Source: Thiosulfatihalobacter marinus
Lineage (GTDB): Bacteria; Pseudomonadota; Alphaproteobacteria; Rhodobacterales; Rhodobacteraceae
Direction: 5' to 3'
Assembly: GCF_016019955.1 (NCBI RefSeq)
Contig: NZ_JAECRZ010000003.1
Coordinates: 232,892 to 296,891 of the forward strand
DNA: 64,000 nucleotides
The notes beneath the pieces were generated by a model that worked only from the letters and a program-made list of their open reading frames with translations, had not been told where the DNA came from and did not search any database. This document shows, one piece after another, positions 26,401 to 36,190 of the stretch (position 1 is its first letter; each line of letters starts with the position of its first letter). The position numbers and the translations under genes are program-made.

Positions 26401-27188
26401 CGACCCGGCCCCGGCAACACAACAAACCCCTGCGCCCTGAATGCGGCGCGCGCCTGCGGACCGGTGAGATAGGCCATGAAGGCGCTCGTTTCGGCGCGCT
26501 GCCGCCCTTTGGGCACGGCCACCGAATAGACGATATCAGGCACCGTGCCCGGCGGGAAAATCCCCACGATATCAACGGCATCGCTGGCCAATGCGTCGGT
26601 GCGATAGACGATGCCCAAAGGCGCCTCTCCCAGCGCCACCAGCGCCAGCGCCGCGCGCACATTGTCCACCTGCGCCACCCGGTCGCGCAACACGTCCCAA
26701 ATCCCCAAAGCCTCCAGCCCGGCCTTGCCATATTGCCCGGCGGGCACCGCGTCGACCAGCGCCATCGCCAACCGCCCATCGCCCAGCAACGCACGGATCG
26801 CAGCGCCGTCCACCGTGCTTTCGGACGCCGCCCGCCCCTTGGGCGCCACCAGAACCAACTGGTTGCCCAACAGATCGATCCGGCTCGCGGTTTCGATCAA
26901 CCCCTTGTTTTCAAGGTAATCCATCCACTGAACATTGGCCGACAGGAACACATCCGCAGGCGCGCCGTAGTCGATCTGGCGCGCCAGGGCGGACGAGCCG
27001 GCCAACGAGACCACCACCCGCTGTCCCTGGCTGGCTTCGTACCCCTGCGCGATCTGATCCATCGCATCCTTCAGGCTGGCGGCGGCAAACACCGTCACCT
27101 CTCCGGCCCGCGCGCCGGACGCGGCCACACCCCAGAGCAGGGCCAGCACAGCCACAAGGCCTATCAGTTCACGGCGCCTGACCATCAT
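26397..27188 (-). CDS. modA: Molybdate ABC transporter substrate-binding protein
   Basis: A 263-residue periplasmic binding protein. A signal peptide of about 28 residues ends in ASGARAG. The mature start VTVFAAASLKDAMDQI is characteristic of ModA, as is GSSALARQIDYGAPADVFLSA. It is the first gene of modABC and captures molybdate for nitrate reductase and other molybdoenzymes. No ModE-type palindrome or Moco riboswitch is recognisable in the 133 bp upstream. Confidence 0.93.
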   Translation of the reverse strand: MMVRRRELIGLVAVLALLWGVAASGARAGEVTVFAAASLKDAMDQIAQGYEASQGQRVVVSLAGSSALARQIDYGAPADVFLSANVQWMDYLENKGLIETASRIDLLGNQLVLVAPKGRAASESTVDGAAIRALLGDGRLAMALVDAVPAGQYGKAGLEALGIWDVLRDRVAQVDNVRAALALVALGEAPLGIVYRTDALASDAVDIVGIFPPGTVPDIVYSVAVPKGRQRAETSAFMAYLTGPQARAAFRAQGFVVLPGPGR

Positions 27189-27321
27189 TCTCCCGGGGTG
27201 GAACGCTTTCTATTTCAACGGGATACCGAATTCCCTACTGTGTCGCAACAAATGCCTTCGGGCCAGAGCCAACCGCCCGGTTTGCGACAAGTGCAGACCA
27301 AGACCGCAAAGGAGCCCCGCA

Positions 27322-28605
27322 ATGGCCCAATCTCCCGTCCTGATCGCCGGAGGCGGCATCGGCGGCCTTGCCACCGCCCTGACCCTGCACCAGATCGGCG
27401 TGCCTTGTGTGGTGTTTGAATCCGTGCCCGAACTTCGCCCGCTGGGCGTGGGCATCAACCTGCAACCCAACGCGGTGCGCGAGTTGCTGGACCTGGGATT
27501 TGATCGCGCCCAGCTGGATGCGGTCGGCGTTCCGGCCCGCGAATGGGCACTGGTCGGCCTGAACGGCAACGACATATACGCCGAACCGCGGGGGGAACTG
27601 GCGGGCTATAAGTGGCCCCAATACGCCGTGCACCGGGGCAAGTTTCACATGATGCTCTATCACGCCCTGATCGATCGCGCCGGGCCGGGCTCTGTGCAAT
27701 TGGGCGCACGGGTCACGGGCTATGAAACCAATGCCGACGGCAGCGTCACCGCCATGATCGAAAACCCGGACGGCCACATCAGGCAGGAAACCGGCGCCCT
27801 TCTGATCGGGGCCGATGGGATCCATTCGGCCATCCGCGCGCAGATGTATCCGGACCAGCCGCCGATCCACTGGGGCGGCGCCCTGATGTGGCGCGGCACC
27901 ACCCGCTGCAAGCCGATCCGCACCGGGTCGTCCTTTGTCGGGCTGGGCACGCATCGCCACCGGATGGTGATCTACCCGATCTCGCACCCCGACGCGAACG
28001 GGGAATGCGATGTGAACTGGATTGCCGAAATCACCGTGGACGATCCTGCGAACTGGCCGCAAAGCGGCTGGTTCCGGCAGGTCGACATTGATGATTTCGT
28101 GCACCATTTCAACAGCTTCACCTATGGCTGGCTGGATGTGCCCGCAATGATCCGGGGCGCCGATATTGCCTTTGAAAACCCGATGATCGACCGTGATCCG
28201 ATCCCCTCATGGCGTGACGGGCCGGTGGCGCTGATGGGGGACGCGGCCCATGCCATGTATCCCACCGGCTCGAACGGCGCCAGCCAGGCGGTGATCGACG
28301 CGCGCACGTTGGGCGCGTCCATGCTCGAACACGGCGTCACCGCACAGGCCCTGACCGCCTATGACACCCGGTTGTGCGGCCCGGTCTCGGACCTGATCCT
28401 GCGCAACCGGGGCGCGGGGCCGTTCGGCCTTCTTGACATGGTGGATGAACGCTGCGGCGGGGTATTCGACACAATCGACGAGGTGATCCCGGCCCGGGAG
28501 CGGGCCGATTTCATGGCCGGATACAAGGCGGCGGCAGGTTTTGCCATCGACACGCTGAACGCGGCGCCACCCACCATTGCGGCGGGCGCCAGGCTGCCCG
28601 GTTAA
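27322..28605 (+). CDS. FAD-dependent aromatic-ring monooxygenase family protein
   Basis: A 427-residue class A flavoprotein monooxygenase. The FAD-binding motif AGGGIGGLATALTLHQIG starts at residue 9, a second motif IGADGIHSAIR covers about 157-167, and the FAD-ribityl motif MGDAAHAMYPTGSNG begins near residue 303. It resembles the salicylate hydroxylase/PhzS group (flavin-dependent oxidoreductase), which hydroxylates aromatic substrates with NAD(P)H and O2. The substrate is unknown. AAAGGAG lies well before ATG 27322. It is divergent from modA, and its stop shares TTAA with the stop of the convergent oppF-like gene. Confidence 0.83.
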   Translation: MAQSPVLIAGGGIGGLATALTLHQIGVPCVVFESVPELRPLGVGINLQPNAVRELLDLGFDRAQLDAVGVPAREWALVGLNGNDIYAEPRGELAGYKWPQYAVHRGKFHMMLYHALIDRAGPGSVQLGARVTGYETNADGSVTAMIENPDGHIRQETGALLIGADGIHSAIRAQMYPDQPPIHWGGALMWRGTTRCKPIRTGSSFVGLGTHRHRMVIYPISHPDANGECDVNWIAEITVDDPANWPQSGWFRQVDIDDFVHHFNSFTYGWLDVPAMIRGADIAFENPMIDRDPIPSWRDGPVALMGDAAHAMYPTGSNGASQAVIDARTLGASMLEHGVTAQALTAYDTRLCGPVSDLILRNRGAGPFGLLDMVDERCGGVFDTIDEVIPARERADFMAGYKAAAGFAIDTLNAAPPTIAAGARLPG

Positions 28606-29603
28606 TCCGCGCCGAACAACTCCCGCCACCTGTGGCAGGCAACGTCATGACCTTGCGCATCCGCGTGTTCCAGCACCGGCTCCTCGGCCTTGCAGCGATC
28701 TACCGCATAGGGGCAACGGGTGTGAAACTTGCAGCCGGCCGGCTGGTTCGTGGGCGACGGAATCTCGCCCTCCAGCTTTTGCGCCTTGCCCCTGTCATCC
28801 GGGTCCAGCGACGGGATCGCGGAAAACAGGGCCTTGGTATAAGGATGCTTTGGCGCGTGAAACAAGGTGCGCGTCGGCGCGGTTTCCACCAGCCGTCCCA
28901 GATACATCACCGCCACATGGTCGCAGGTATGGGCCACCACCGACAGATCGTGGCTGATGAACATGAAGGTCAGCCCAAGGTCGCGCTGCAATTCCTTCAG
29001 CAGGTTCAGTACATCCGCCTGAATCGACACGTCCAGCGCCGCGACGCTTTCATCCGCGACCACGAATTTCGGATCGCTCACCAGCGCCCGCGCAATGGAA
29101 ATCCGCTGCCGCTGGCCACCTGAAAACGCATGTGGAAAACGGCGCAGATGCTCCAGGTTCAACCGGCACCTGGCGGCGATCTCGCGCACCCGTTCGTCGG
29201 TTTCGGCGCGCGATCCGGTCAGGCCCATCACCTCCAGCGGTTCGGCAATGATGTCCCGCACCGTCATCCGGGGGCTGAGCGCCGCGTAGGGATCCTGAAA
29301 GATCAGCTGCGCGCGCTTGCGGTAATCCTTGAGCTGCGGCCCGGCCAGTTCGGCAAGATCATACTGCACCTCGCCATCGTCGTACCGCGCGTGGCCACCG
29401 GTGATCGGCACAGCCTTCAGAAACGCGCGGCCCAGCGTTGTCTTGCCCGATCCGCTCTCGCCCACCAGCCCAAAGAACGAGCCCTTCTCGATCTCGACAG
29501 AGACCCCGTCAACGGCCTTGAGAATCTGTTTATTGAACAGCCCCTTGCCGATCTGGAAACCAACCGAAAGCTGGTCGGCGCGGATCAGGATATCACCGCT
29601 CAT
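28602..29603 (-). CDS. Peptide-type ABC transporter ATP-binding protein (OppF-like)
   Basis: A 333-residue ABC ATPase. Walker A is GESGSGKTT near residues 48-56, the signature FSGGQRQRISIARAL and Walker B VVADES follow, and the C-terminal oligopeptide domain contains CKFHTRCPYAVDRC with its cysteines. It is the last gene of the five-gene ABC operon running from 34924, and the OppD-like gene overlaps it by 4 nt (ATGA). It provides ATP hydrolysis for import through the OppBC-like permeases. Walker B ends in ADES where ADEP is usual, a tolerated variant. Confidence 0.9.
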   Translation of the reverse strand: MSGDILIRADQLSVGFQIGKGLFNKQILKAVDGVSVEIEKGSFFGLVGESGSGKTTLGRAFLKAVPITGGHARYDDGEVQYDLAELAGPQLKDYRKRAQLIFQDPYAALSPRMTVRDIIAEPLEVMGLTGSRAETDERVREIAARCRLNLEHLRRFPHAFSGGQRQRISIARALVSDPKFVVADESVAALDVSIQADVLNLLKELQRDLGLTFMFISHDLSVVAHTCDHVAVMYLGRLVETAPTRTLFHAPKHPYTKALFSAIPSLDPDDRGKAQKLEGEIPSPTNQPAGCKFHTRCPYAVDRCKAEEPVLEHADAQGHDVACHRWRELFGAD

Positions 29604-30598
29604 GCGCCTTCTCCTTCGGGGTAAAGATGACAGGACACCGAATGGCTGGCGTCCAGATCATACCGCCCGGGAAGGTCTGTCCAACACCGTTCCCCGATCA
29701 CCCGCGCACATCGGGTATGGAACACACAGCCCGAAGGGCGTTCCAACGGCGACGGGATGTCACCCGGCACCGGGGTCAGCGGCGCGCCCAGATCGTCCAG
29801 CTTCGGCAAGGCCGCCAACAGCCCCTGAGTATAAGGGTGCGCCGGTGTGCGGATCACCTCGCGCACGGGGCCTTCCTCGACCAATTCGCCCAGATACATG
29901 ACCGACACCTTGTCAGCCGTCTGGGCCACCACGCCCAGATCATGGGTGATAAAGACGATGCCCATGTGGAACTCGTCCACCAGGTCTTTCATCAGGTCAA
30001 GAACCTGCGCCTGGATGGTCACGTCCAGCGCCGTGGTTGGTTCGTCCGCGATCAACAGCCTGGGTTGCGTTGACAGCGCCATGGCGATCATCGCCCGCTG
30101 GCGCATCCCGCCGGACAGTTCGAACGCATATTGATCGAACCGCTTGTGCGCATCGGATATTCCCACCCTGTCCAGCATCTCGACCGAGATTTCCCTGGCC
30201 CTTGCCTTGGACATGTTCCCGTGCAGCATCAGCTGTTCGGCCATCTGCTTGCCGATGGTGATCGCCGGGGCAAAGCTGGCCATCGGCTCCTGAAATATCA
30301 TCGAGATCGCGCCGCCGCGCACCACCTGCAATTCCGAAGGTTTTTGCAGCGACAGAACATCGACCTCGCGGTCATCCAGATGCAGGGTGATCTTGCTTTC
30401 GGGGCCATAGACCGCGTTGCGCGGGTTCAGATGCATCAGCGATTTCGCCGTGACCGACTTGCCCGAACCGGATTCCCCGACCAGCCCCATGACCTCGCCC
30501 TTTTTCAGCGAGAAACTCACATTATTCACCGCCGTGATCAGGCCCTCGTCGGTCCTGAATTGCAGCGTCAGGTTTTCCACGTCGATCAGACTGCTCAT
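29600..30598 (-). CDS. Peptide-type ABC transporter ATP-binding protein (OppD-like)
   Basis: A 332-residue ABC ATPase. Walker A is GESGSGKSV near residue 38, the signature [15 protein letters not shown] and Walker [13 protein letters not shown] are intact, and an oligopeptide C-terminal domain carries [18 protein letters not shown] 30598 overlaps the permease stop by 4 nt; the frame is open further but is out of context. It pairs with the OppF-like ATPase as a heterodimer under the two permeases. Confidence 0.9.
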   Translation of the reverse strand: MSSLIDVENLTLQFRTDEGLITAVNNVSFSLKKGEVMGLVGESGSGKSVTAKSLMHLNPRNAVYGPESKITLHLDDREVDVLSLQKPSELQVVRGGAISMIFQEPMASFAPAITIGKQMAEQLMLHGNMSKARAREISVEMLDRVGISDAHKRFDQYAFELSGGMRQRAMIAMALSTQPRLLIADEPTTALDVTIQAQVLDLMKDLVDEFHMGIVFITHDLGVVAQTADKVSVMYLGELVEEGPVREVIRTPAHPYTQGLLAALPKLDDLGAPLTPVPGDIPSPLERPSGCVFHTRCARVIGERCWTDLPGRYDLDASHSVSCHLYPEGEGA

Positions 30599-31749
30599 TT
30601 GTGGGTATCCGAATAGGGGTCGGCGGCATCCCGCAGGCCATCGCCCACGAACACAAAGGCCATCACCAGCACGATGAAAAAGATCACCGGGATGAAATAC
30701 CACTGATAGTTCAGCATCACATCGGCGCTGGTGGCCTTTTGCAGCAACACGCCCAGCGAACTGACCGGATCCTTCAGGCCCAGCCCGATGAACGAAAGCG
30801 CGGTTTCGCTCAGCACCATATAGGGGAACGAGATCACCAGATCGACGATGATATAGCTGGTGAAACTGGGCAACAGGTGACGCCGGATCACGTGGCTGGA
30901 CGACGCGCCGCACAGCTGTGCCGCCAGCACGTATTCCTGGTTGCGTTCGGTCAGCAGATGGGTGCGCACACGCCTGGCCAGTGTCGGCCAGCCGATAAAG
31001 CCAAGGATCAGGGATATGTAGAAAAACCTGGCCTCGGCGGAGGTTTCCGGCGGCATGAAGGCCGCCACCGCCATGAACAGCGGAATGGCCGGCACCACGC
31101 GCACCGAATCCGTGACCATCTGTATGAACCCGTCGATCGCCCCCCCGTAATAGCCCGCGACTCCGCCTATGATCAGAGCCAGCACGAAGGCGATCAGCAC
31201 TCCGATCGTACCCACCTGCAAGGACGTCCAGACCGCATGCAGCGTGCGGCTGAATATGTCCTGGCCATCCTCGTCAGTGCCGAAAAGATGAATCTTGCCA
31301 CCTTCCACGCCAAACAGGTGCAGATTGCCGGGGATGACGCCGAACAGCTTGTATTTGTCGCCGCTTACGAACCACTGCACATACAGGCGCTTGTCTTCGT
31401 TGATCGTTGTCACCCAGCGGAAATTGGTCTTGATCGACCTTTCCCGCTCGACCGCATGAATGAAGGGCCGCGCCGAGCACCCGTTCGAGTCACAGAATTG
31501 CGGGATCTGCGGCGCGCCGTTGGTGTAATTCTTGTCGCGCCCGGCAATCGTGGGATCGTAGGGCGACAGGAATGGCGCGAACAGCCCCGACAGCACCAGC
31601 GCCAGAAGAACGGCCGCGGCAACAAGCGCCGTGCGCTGTTTCTTGAACCGCGCCCAGATCAGCTGTCGCTGAGAGGCGGTGAAATAGGCTTCCTTCGCCT
31701 TCTGTTCGTCCGCCGAAACCGGCACATCGGGTTGCGCTTGGCTGGTCAT
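30595..31749 (-). CDS. Peptide-type ABC transporter permease (OppC-like, with large periplasmic insert)
   Basis: A 384-residue permease, about 80-90 residues longer than ordinary OppC/DppC. After TM1 (about residues 37-57) comes a polar periplasmic insert of roughly 100 residues with two cysteines (CDSNGC). Then come GTDEDGQDIFSR, the usual OppC entry to the transmembrane domain, and an EAA loop near AAQLCGASSSHVIRRHLLP. The second ABC operon (52.4-58.2 kb) has a permease with the same kind of insert. It overlaps the OppD-like gene by 4 nt and follows the OppB-like gene by 4 nt. Confidence 0.88.
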   Translation of the reverse strand: MTSQAQPDVPVSADEQKAKEAYFTASQRQLIWARFKKQRTALVAAAVLLALVLSGLFAPFLSPYDPTIAGRDKNYTNGAPQIPQFCDSNGCSARPFIHAVERERSIKTNFRWVTTINEDKRLYVQWFVSGDKYKLFGVIPGNLHLFGVEGGKIHLFGTDEDGQDIFSRTLHAVWTSLQVGTIGVLIAFVLALIIGGVAGYYGGAIDGFIQMVTDSVRVVPAIPLFMAVAAFMPPETSAEARFFYISLILGFIGWPTLARRVRTHLLTERNQEYVLAAQLCGASSSHVIRRHLLPSFTSYIIVDLVISFPYMVLSETALSFIGLGLKDPVSSLGVLLQKATSADVMLNYQWYFIPVIFFIVLVMAFVFVGDGLRDAADPYSDTHK

Positions 31750-31753
31750 TGGC

Positions 31754-32758
31754 TCACCTCAGGATGCTCTTGCGAACGCGCGGATCCAGCACCGCCAGCA
31801 TCACGTCCGTCACGAAATTCAGCGTCACGATGGACGCGGTCAGCAGGAAGATGATCGCGCCCGCCAATTGCTGATCGTTCGACCGCGCCAGCGCGTCGAT
31901 CAGCAGCGCGCCCGCCTCGGTCAAGGTCAGGATCAGCGCGACAATGGGCAATTCGTTGAAAATGCGGTTCAGGTCAAACCCCAGCGAATTGACGATCGGC
32001 CCCAGCGCGTGCCGCGCCGGGTAGTTCCACAAAAGCTTGCGCCCGAACACCCCGCGCGCGCTGGCGGCGGTGACATAGAGCTTGCCAATCTCGTCCGACA
32101 TGAGCGCCCGCACGGTCTGCAAGGCAAAGGCCGTGGCCGACCACCCCAGGATAAAGATCGGCAGCCAGGCGTGTTTGAGCAGGTCGACGAATTTCGCCCA
32201 ACTCCAGTCCGCATCCCGGAATTCCTTGGAAAATAGCCCGGTCAGCGTTTCTCCGAACCAGACGGTTGATAACAACATGATCACCAGCGCCAACAGGAAA
32301 TTCGGCATGGCAAGGCCGAAATAGCTGATGAATTTCAGCGTGTTGTTCAGCGTGGCGTTGTTAGAGGCCACTGCGACGATTCCGACGGGAACCGCAATGG
32401 TATAGGCCAGCGCCAGCGACGCCAGGCAGATGCCCAGCGACAACCAGAATTTCTGCCCCAGCAGATTGGCGATACTCACCCGAAGGATACAGCTGTCACC
32501 AAATTCGCCCTGAAAGGCGTTTGTGATCCAAACCGCCCACCGGGCAAAAAACGGCTTGTCCAGCCCCAGTCTTTGCCGCTCGACCTCGATATCGGCAACC
32601 GAAATGCCCGAACCCTGGGTGTTCTTGAAGGCCAGATACCGTTCGGCGCAATCGCCCGGCACCAGTTCCATCAGCGAAAACACCACCAGCGACACCACGA
32701 TCAGCGTCGTCAGCGCCATGATGGCGCGTGTCAGAACGAAGCGTGCAAATTGCAGCAT
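31754..32758 (-). CDS. Peptide-type ABC transporter permease (OppB-like)
   Basis: A 334-residue permease with six predicted membrane segments. TM1 reads MALTTLIVVSLVVFSLMELV, and an EAA-type loop lies near YVTAASARGVFGRKLLWNYP. As in OppB, the first periplasmic loop (about residues 38-90) is long; it contains a pair of cysteines (DCAER; DSCILR). ATG 32758 is the best start; an open extension upstream reaches into the intercistronic hairpin and lacks a ribosome site. It forms the membrane channel with the OppC-like protein encoded 4 nt downstream. Confidence 0.87.
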   Translation of the reverse strand: MLQFARFVLTRAIMALTTLIVVSLVVFSLMELVPGDCAERYLAFKNTQGSGISVADIEVERQRLGLDKPFFARWAVWITNAFQGEFGDSCILRVSIANLLGQKFWLSLGICLASLALAYTIAVPVGIVAVASNNATLNNTLKFISYFGLAMPNFLLALVIMLLSTVWFGETLTGLFSKEFRDADWSWAKFVDLLKHAWLPIFILGWSATAFALQTVRALMSDEIGKLYVTAASARGVFGRKLLWNYPARHALGPIVNSLGFDLNRIFNELPIVALILTLTEAGALLIDALARSNDQQLAGAIIFLLTASIVTLNFVTDVMLAVLDPRVRKSILR

Positions 32759-32819
32759 CTGTCCGGCCCCCTGTCCCGCAGCTTTTTCTTCGCAGCCAGT
32801 CGGGATGTTTCTTGTGGAT

Positions 32820-32845
32820 CCGGGGGCAGCGCATGCCACCCCCGG
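32820..32845 (-). repeat. Intercistronic hairpin between binding-protein and permease genes
   Basis: CCGGGGG (32820-32826) pairs with CCCCCGG (32839-32845), with GGCA/TGCC allowing further inner pairing. It belongs to the same GC-rich family as 12231-12249. Placed just after the substrate-binding-protein gene, it could stabilise that message or limit read-through into the permease genes, as in many binding-protein operons. Confidence 0.55.
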
Positions 32846-32884
32846 AAACGTGCTTGCACAGGCCCGGTCAGGCCCGGACCCGGA

Positions 32885-34924
32885 TCACTCGTCCAGCCAC
32901 CACTGGGACGCGCGATAGGGGTAAGTCCGGTAATACTCATAGGAATGAGTCTTGAACTCGACAAAGTTCTGCACCCGGTTCGACTGATAGATCGGTGCCG
33001 GAGCGTTGACCGTGCCGATGAACATCAGCTGTTTGGTCATCGTGTCCACCATGCGCGCACCGACCTCGTTGAATTCATCCGAACCCTGAGCGGCCGATTG
33101 CAGCGCGTTGATGTCGTCGATCATCCCCTTGGCCCATGCCGGCGGCTCGACGCCTGCGCTGCCACCCGAGGAAATCCATTCGGCCCACAGCATCGCGTTG
33201 CGTACACCGAAATAGTTTTCGTAGGGCGGAACCCACAATTCGTTGTTGCCCAACACAATGGCCAGCGGCTGGCCCTTGCGCCACATCGCAACATCCAGCT
33301 GATTTGAGGATTGTGCCGACCGGTATTCATCCGGCGTCACTTCCTTGACAACCGACTGGATACCCACTTCGGCCCAGTATTGCGCCACCAGTTCAACGGT
33401 CTGGCCTGCAATACCCTGGGTCGAGAAGTTCATGTTCAGAACCAGCTTGTCGCCATTGGGCAATTCGCGGAACCCGTCACCATCGGTGTCCATCATGCCA
33501 ACCTCGTCCAAAAGCGCGCGGGCGGCATCGGGATCATAGTTGGCCTTGTAGGCCTTCAGTTCGGCATCGGCGAATTCCGGCAGCGGCGAGAACCCGACAT
33601 ATTGTTGCGGCGTGCCAAGGCCGAAGAAACCCACCTCGTTCAGCTCGTCGCGATTGATGGCCAGCGACATCGCCTCGCGGAATCGCAGGTCGGAAAAGGC
33701 CGCGCGTTTACCCTCTTCCGGGTGCGTGACGTTAAAGCCAAACACGCCCATGGTAATCTCGGGACGCAGATGGATCGTGTAATTGCCGCTTTCCTGGTTC
33801 TCCAGAAGGATCGGCGCCGAGGCCAGCTGGATCGACTGCGACTTGTAGTCGACTTCGCCATTGACCAGCTTCAGAATGCGCACCTCGTTGTCGTTGATAT
33901 AGACTTCGTCCTGCTCCGAGATGTACGGCAGCTGATTGCCGGCGGTGTCCACCTGAAAGAAATAGGGGTTCGCAACCAGCTGACGCCCCTCGGGCGTTTC
34001 GTTGGTCACGAAATGGCTCTCCAGCGTCGGCACGGCGGCCTTGGGCAGGCTGGGCACGCGATCCGGGATCGACAGCATCGGGCTGGGCGTGTCGGTCCAG
34101 TCAGAGTTGCCGTAATACGCCTTGATCGCCTCATACCCGTTCTCGAATCCCAGCGCCTGTGCATTGGCATCCGCATTCGGATCGATCGCGGGGTGGAACT
34201 GACCCAGGAAATGCTTGGGCTGGAAACCCTGCGCAAAAGAGGTGGCAAAATGCGCCAGCAATCCCGGCTTGGGCGCGGGCAGGTTGAACACCACGGTCTG
34301 GGGATCCGGTGTTTCCACGGTCATCGGCTCTCCGCCAACCAGCACATAGTCTTTTGGCTCGGAGAAGACATTGGTGTCCAGCATCAGGTTGTCATGCCAG
34401 AATTTCACGTCGGCCGAGGTGAACGGCGCACCGTCCGACCATTTGTGACCCTTGCGCAGCTTCATGGTCAGCTGGGTGAAATCGTCGTTCCATTCCCAGG
34501 ACTTGGCAACGTTGGGTACGATGGTCTGAAGATCGTCCGAATAGCGCACCAGGTTCACGTGGCGCACCGACAGGAAATCCGATGTGCCCGCTTCGGGCGC
34601 GTTCGACAGAACGTCCAGCGAACCGCCGTATTTCCCGATCGACGTATAAGGCACCACGACAAGCGGTTCTTCCGGCAGGCGCTCGGCCAGCGGTGGCAGA
34701 TCGGGGTTGCCCTGAATCTTGCCGTTCAGCATCGCTGCATCCGGGTTTCCGGCAAATTCCATTTGGCAATCCGCGGCTGCCTGGAATTCGGACAGCTCGT
34801 ATTGCTGCGGAAAGGCGCCGGGCGCGACGCCTTGCATGTCGGCAAGAGTGATCGCCGGGCAATTCGCCAGCGCGGCGACGGGCAAAAGCGCAAGCGCCGC
34901 CCCTGATAGTAGAATGCGTTTCAT
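32885..34924 (-). CDS. ABC transporter substrate-binding protein, peptide type (large)
   Basis: A 679-residue periplasmic binding protein of the SBP_bac_5 family, clearly larger than ordinary OppA/DppA (about 530-550). A signal peptide of about 21 residues ends ALA before NCPAITL. The extra N-terminal segment (about residues 22-95) has two cysteines and DLPPLAERLPEEP, a phrase echoed in the second system's binding protein. The family core then begins (KSWEWNDDFTQLTMKLRKGH, KWSDGAPFTSADV). Peptides are the default substrate, but relatives also carry oligosaccharides and other solutes. It is the first gene of the operon; a DeoR regulator is divergent. Confidence 0.88.
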   Translation of the reverse strand: MKRILLSGAALALLPVAALANCPAITLADMQGVAPGAFPQQYELSEFQAAADCQMEFAGNPDAAMLNGKIQGNPDLPPLAERLPEEPLVVVPYTSIGKYGGSLDVLSNAPEAGTSDFLSVRHVNLVRYSDDLQTIVPNVAKSWEWNDDFTQLTMKLRKGHKWSDGAPFTSADVKFWHDNLMLDTNVFSEPKDYVLVGGEPMTVETPDPQTVVFNLPAPKPGLLAHFATSFAQGFQPKHFLGQFHPAIDPNADANAQALGFENGYEAIKAYYGNSDWTDTPSPMLSIPDRVPSLPKAAVPTLESHFVTNETPEGRQLVANPYFFQVDTAGNQLPYISEQDEVYINDNEVRILKLVNGEVDYKSQSIQLASAPILLENQESGNYTIHLRPEITMGVFGFNVTHPEEGKRAAFSDLRFREAMSLAINRDELNEVGFFGLGTPQQYVGFSPLPEFADAELKAYKANYDPDAARALLDEVGMMDTDGDGFRELPNGDKLVLNMNFSTQGIAGQTVELVAQYWAEVGIQSVVKEVTPDEYRSAQSSNQLDVAMWRKGQPLAIVLGNNELWVPPYENYFGVRNAMLWAEWISSGGSAGVEPPAWAKGMIDDINALQSAAQGSDEFNEVGARMVDTMTKQLMFIGTVNAPAPIYQSNRVQNFVEFKTHSYEYYRTYPYRASQWWLDE

Positions 34925-35400
34925 GTGACCTCCGGTTGTTGTTCATTCTGGCAGTTGGATCCGCCTTGAGTTTTTGGCTGGCGCCCGTCGCCGGGCACAA
35001 AAAATGCTCGATTTCTCATGGTGTCAGGTGGCAATCCTGGCGCCTGGCATAGTCGGGCGGTTCCGACGTGACGCTACATTTCGATTGTAACCTTGTTGTG
35101 AAATTTTCGAGGGCAGGCAATCGATGCCCGAACGTCCAGCAAAATCCACAAACATACCCCGCCCGACCAAAAGGCCAAAACGTGGTTTCCCGATCTTCTG
35201 TTACCCCCTGTGTTGTCTTGACACAGAAGAGCCGGAAAATCCGCTCGGATCAAGGGCTTTGTCCTTCACGCCAGTTCCGGCGACATATTTTTTCCGGCCT
35301 GCCTGTTGTGTCGTCAGGCACCAAAACACCCCACAGCGGCGGAGAACCCGGAATGGACAAGCCCTGCAAGTGCTGCCAGAACAATGCGCAGGAGATTGAA
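34925..35400. other. Divergent region between ABC operon and deoR-type regulator
   Basis: A 476-bp gene-free stretch (428 bp if the regulator starts at ATG 35353). It must contain the promoters of both directions. Apart from the short inverted repeat at 35208-35226 I see no repeat, RNA or small gene that I can support. Confidence 0.55.
35208..35226 (+). promoter_or_regulatory. Inverted repeat overlapping a -35-like hexamer, candidate operator
   Basis: CTGTGT (35208-35213) and ACACAG (35221-35226) form a 6-bp inverted repeat with a 7-nt spacer. A perfect TTGACA (35218-35223) overlaps the right arm. No convincing -10 hexamer follows at 16-18 bp, so a promoter here is uncertain. The site is a candidate for autoregulation by the adjacent DeoR-type protein. 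Confidence 0.3.
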
Positions 35401-36183
35401 ATGCAGGACGCCCCCGAACCCCGCGCGACCCATCGAGAGGTCGAGTTGCTCGAGACATTGCGCGCGCATGGCGGTTCAGCGCGCACGGCGCGGCTCGCTG
35501 AAATTTTGGGCGTTAGCGAGGAGACCGTGCGCCGCGCGGTCAAGGCTTTGGCCAAGTCCGGCCTGGTCGAACGGGTCCACGGCGGCGTCTACCTGTCCAA
35601 CTCCGAGGCACTCAGCCCGGTTGGAATGCGCCTGGGAACGCGCACGCAGGAAAAACTGCGCATCGCCGCCGAAGTGGCCCGCCTGATCCCGCCCGGTTCT
35701 TCCGTGTTTCTGGACGTGGGCAGCACGACGGCCTTTGTTGCCGAAGCCCTGATTGCCCATGACGACCTGACGATCATTACCAACGGATTGCACGCGGCCC
35801 ACGCGTTGGCCGGCAAAACAGACGGCCGGGTGTTCCTCGCCGGGGGCGAAATGATGGCCGATGTGGGCGGAACCTTTGGGCAGAGCACCATCGCCTTTAT
35901 TCAACACTTCAACATTGACACGGCGGTGTTCTCTACGGATGCCGTGGATCTTCAGGCCGGCTTCCTGCTCAGTTCCCCGGCCGAGGCCGATCTTGCACGC
36001 AGCGTGGCCGCTCTTGCGCGCCGCACCGTCGTTGTCGCGGATGGCGCCAAGTTCGGCAAAAGCGCACCCATCGTCGCCTTTCCCCCCGAAGCCGCCGATC
36101 TGGTGGTCACTGACCATGCCCCCAAGCCCGCGTTCCGCGCCCAACTGGATGCCTGGGAAATCGAAACCGTCGTGGCCCGCTGA
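35401..36183 (+). CDS. DeoR/GlpR family transcriptional regulator
   Basis: A 260-residue DeoR-type repressor. The N-terminal winged helix contains RTARLAEILGVSEETVRRAV and GLVERVHGGVYL, and the C-terminal sugar-phosphate-sensing domain contains FLDVGSTTAFVAEAL and VVADGAKFGK. ATG 35401 has AGGAGA 5 nt upstream and gives the usual length. ATG 35353, with GGAG before it, would add 16 residues including CKCC. It lies between the divergent ABC operon and the convergent PMH-like hydrolase, and is the best candidate regulator of the transporter. The effector is likely a phosphorylated sugar or analogue. Confidence 0.87.
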   Translation: MQDAPEPRATHREVELLETLRAHGGSARTARLAEILGVSEETVRRAVKALAKSGLVERVHGGVYLSNSEALSPVGMRLGTRTQEKLRIAAEVARLIPPGSSVFLDVGSTTAFVAEALIAHDDLTIITNGLHAAHALAGKTDGRVFLAGGEMMADVGGTFGQSTIAFIQHFNIDTAVFSTDAVDLQAGFLLSSPAEADLARSVAALARRTVVVADGAKFGKSAPIVAFPPEAADLVVTDHAPKPAFRAQLDAWEIETVVAR

Positions 36184-36190
36184 TCCGTGT

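Noticed and set aside
25706-26794. A single very long frame reaching from modC through modB and modA
   Set aside because: The part upstream of 25708 is out of frame with modB and modA, both of which have intact family proteins in their own frames. It is a GC-rich shadow, not a fusion.
27189-27321. Molybdenum cofactor riboswitch or ModE site upstream of modA
   Set aside because: The gap is only 133 bp and I could not find a ModE-type palindrome or Moco-riboswitch-like helices.
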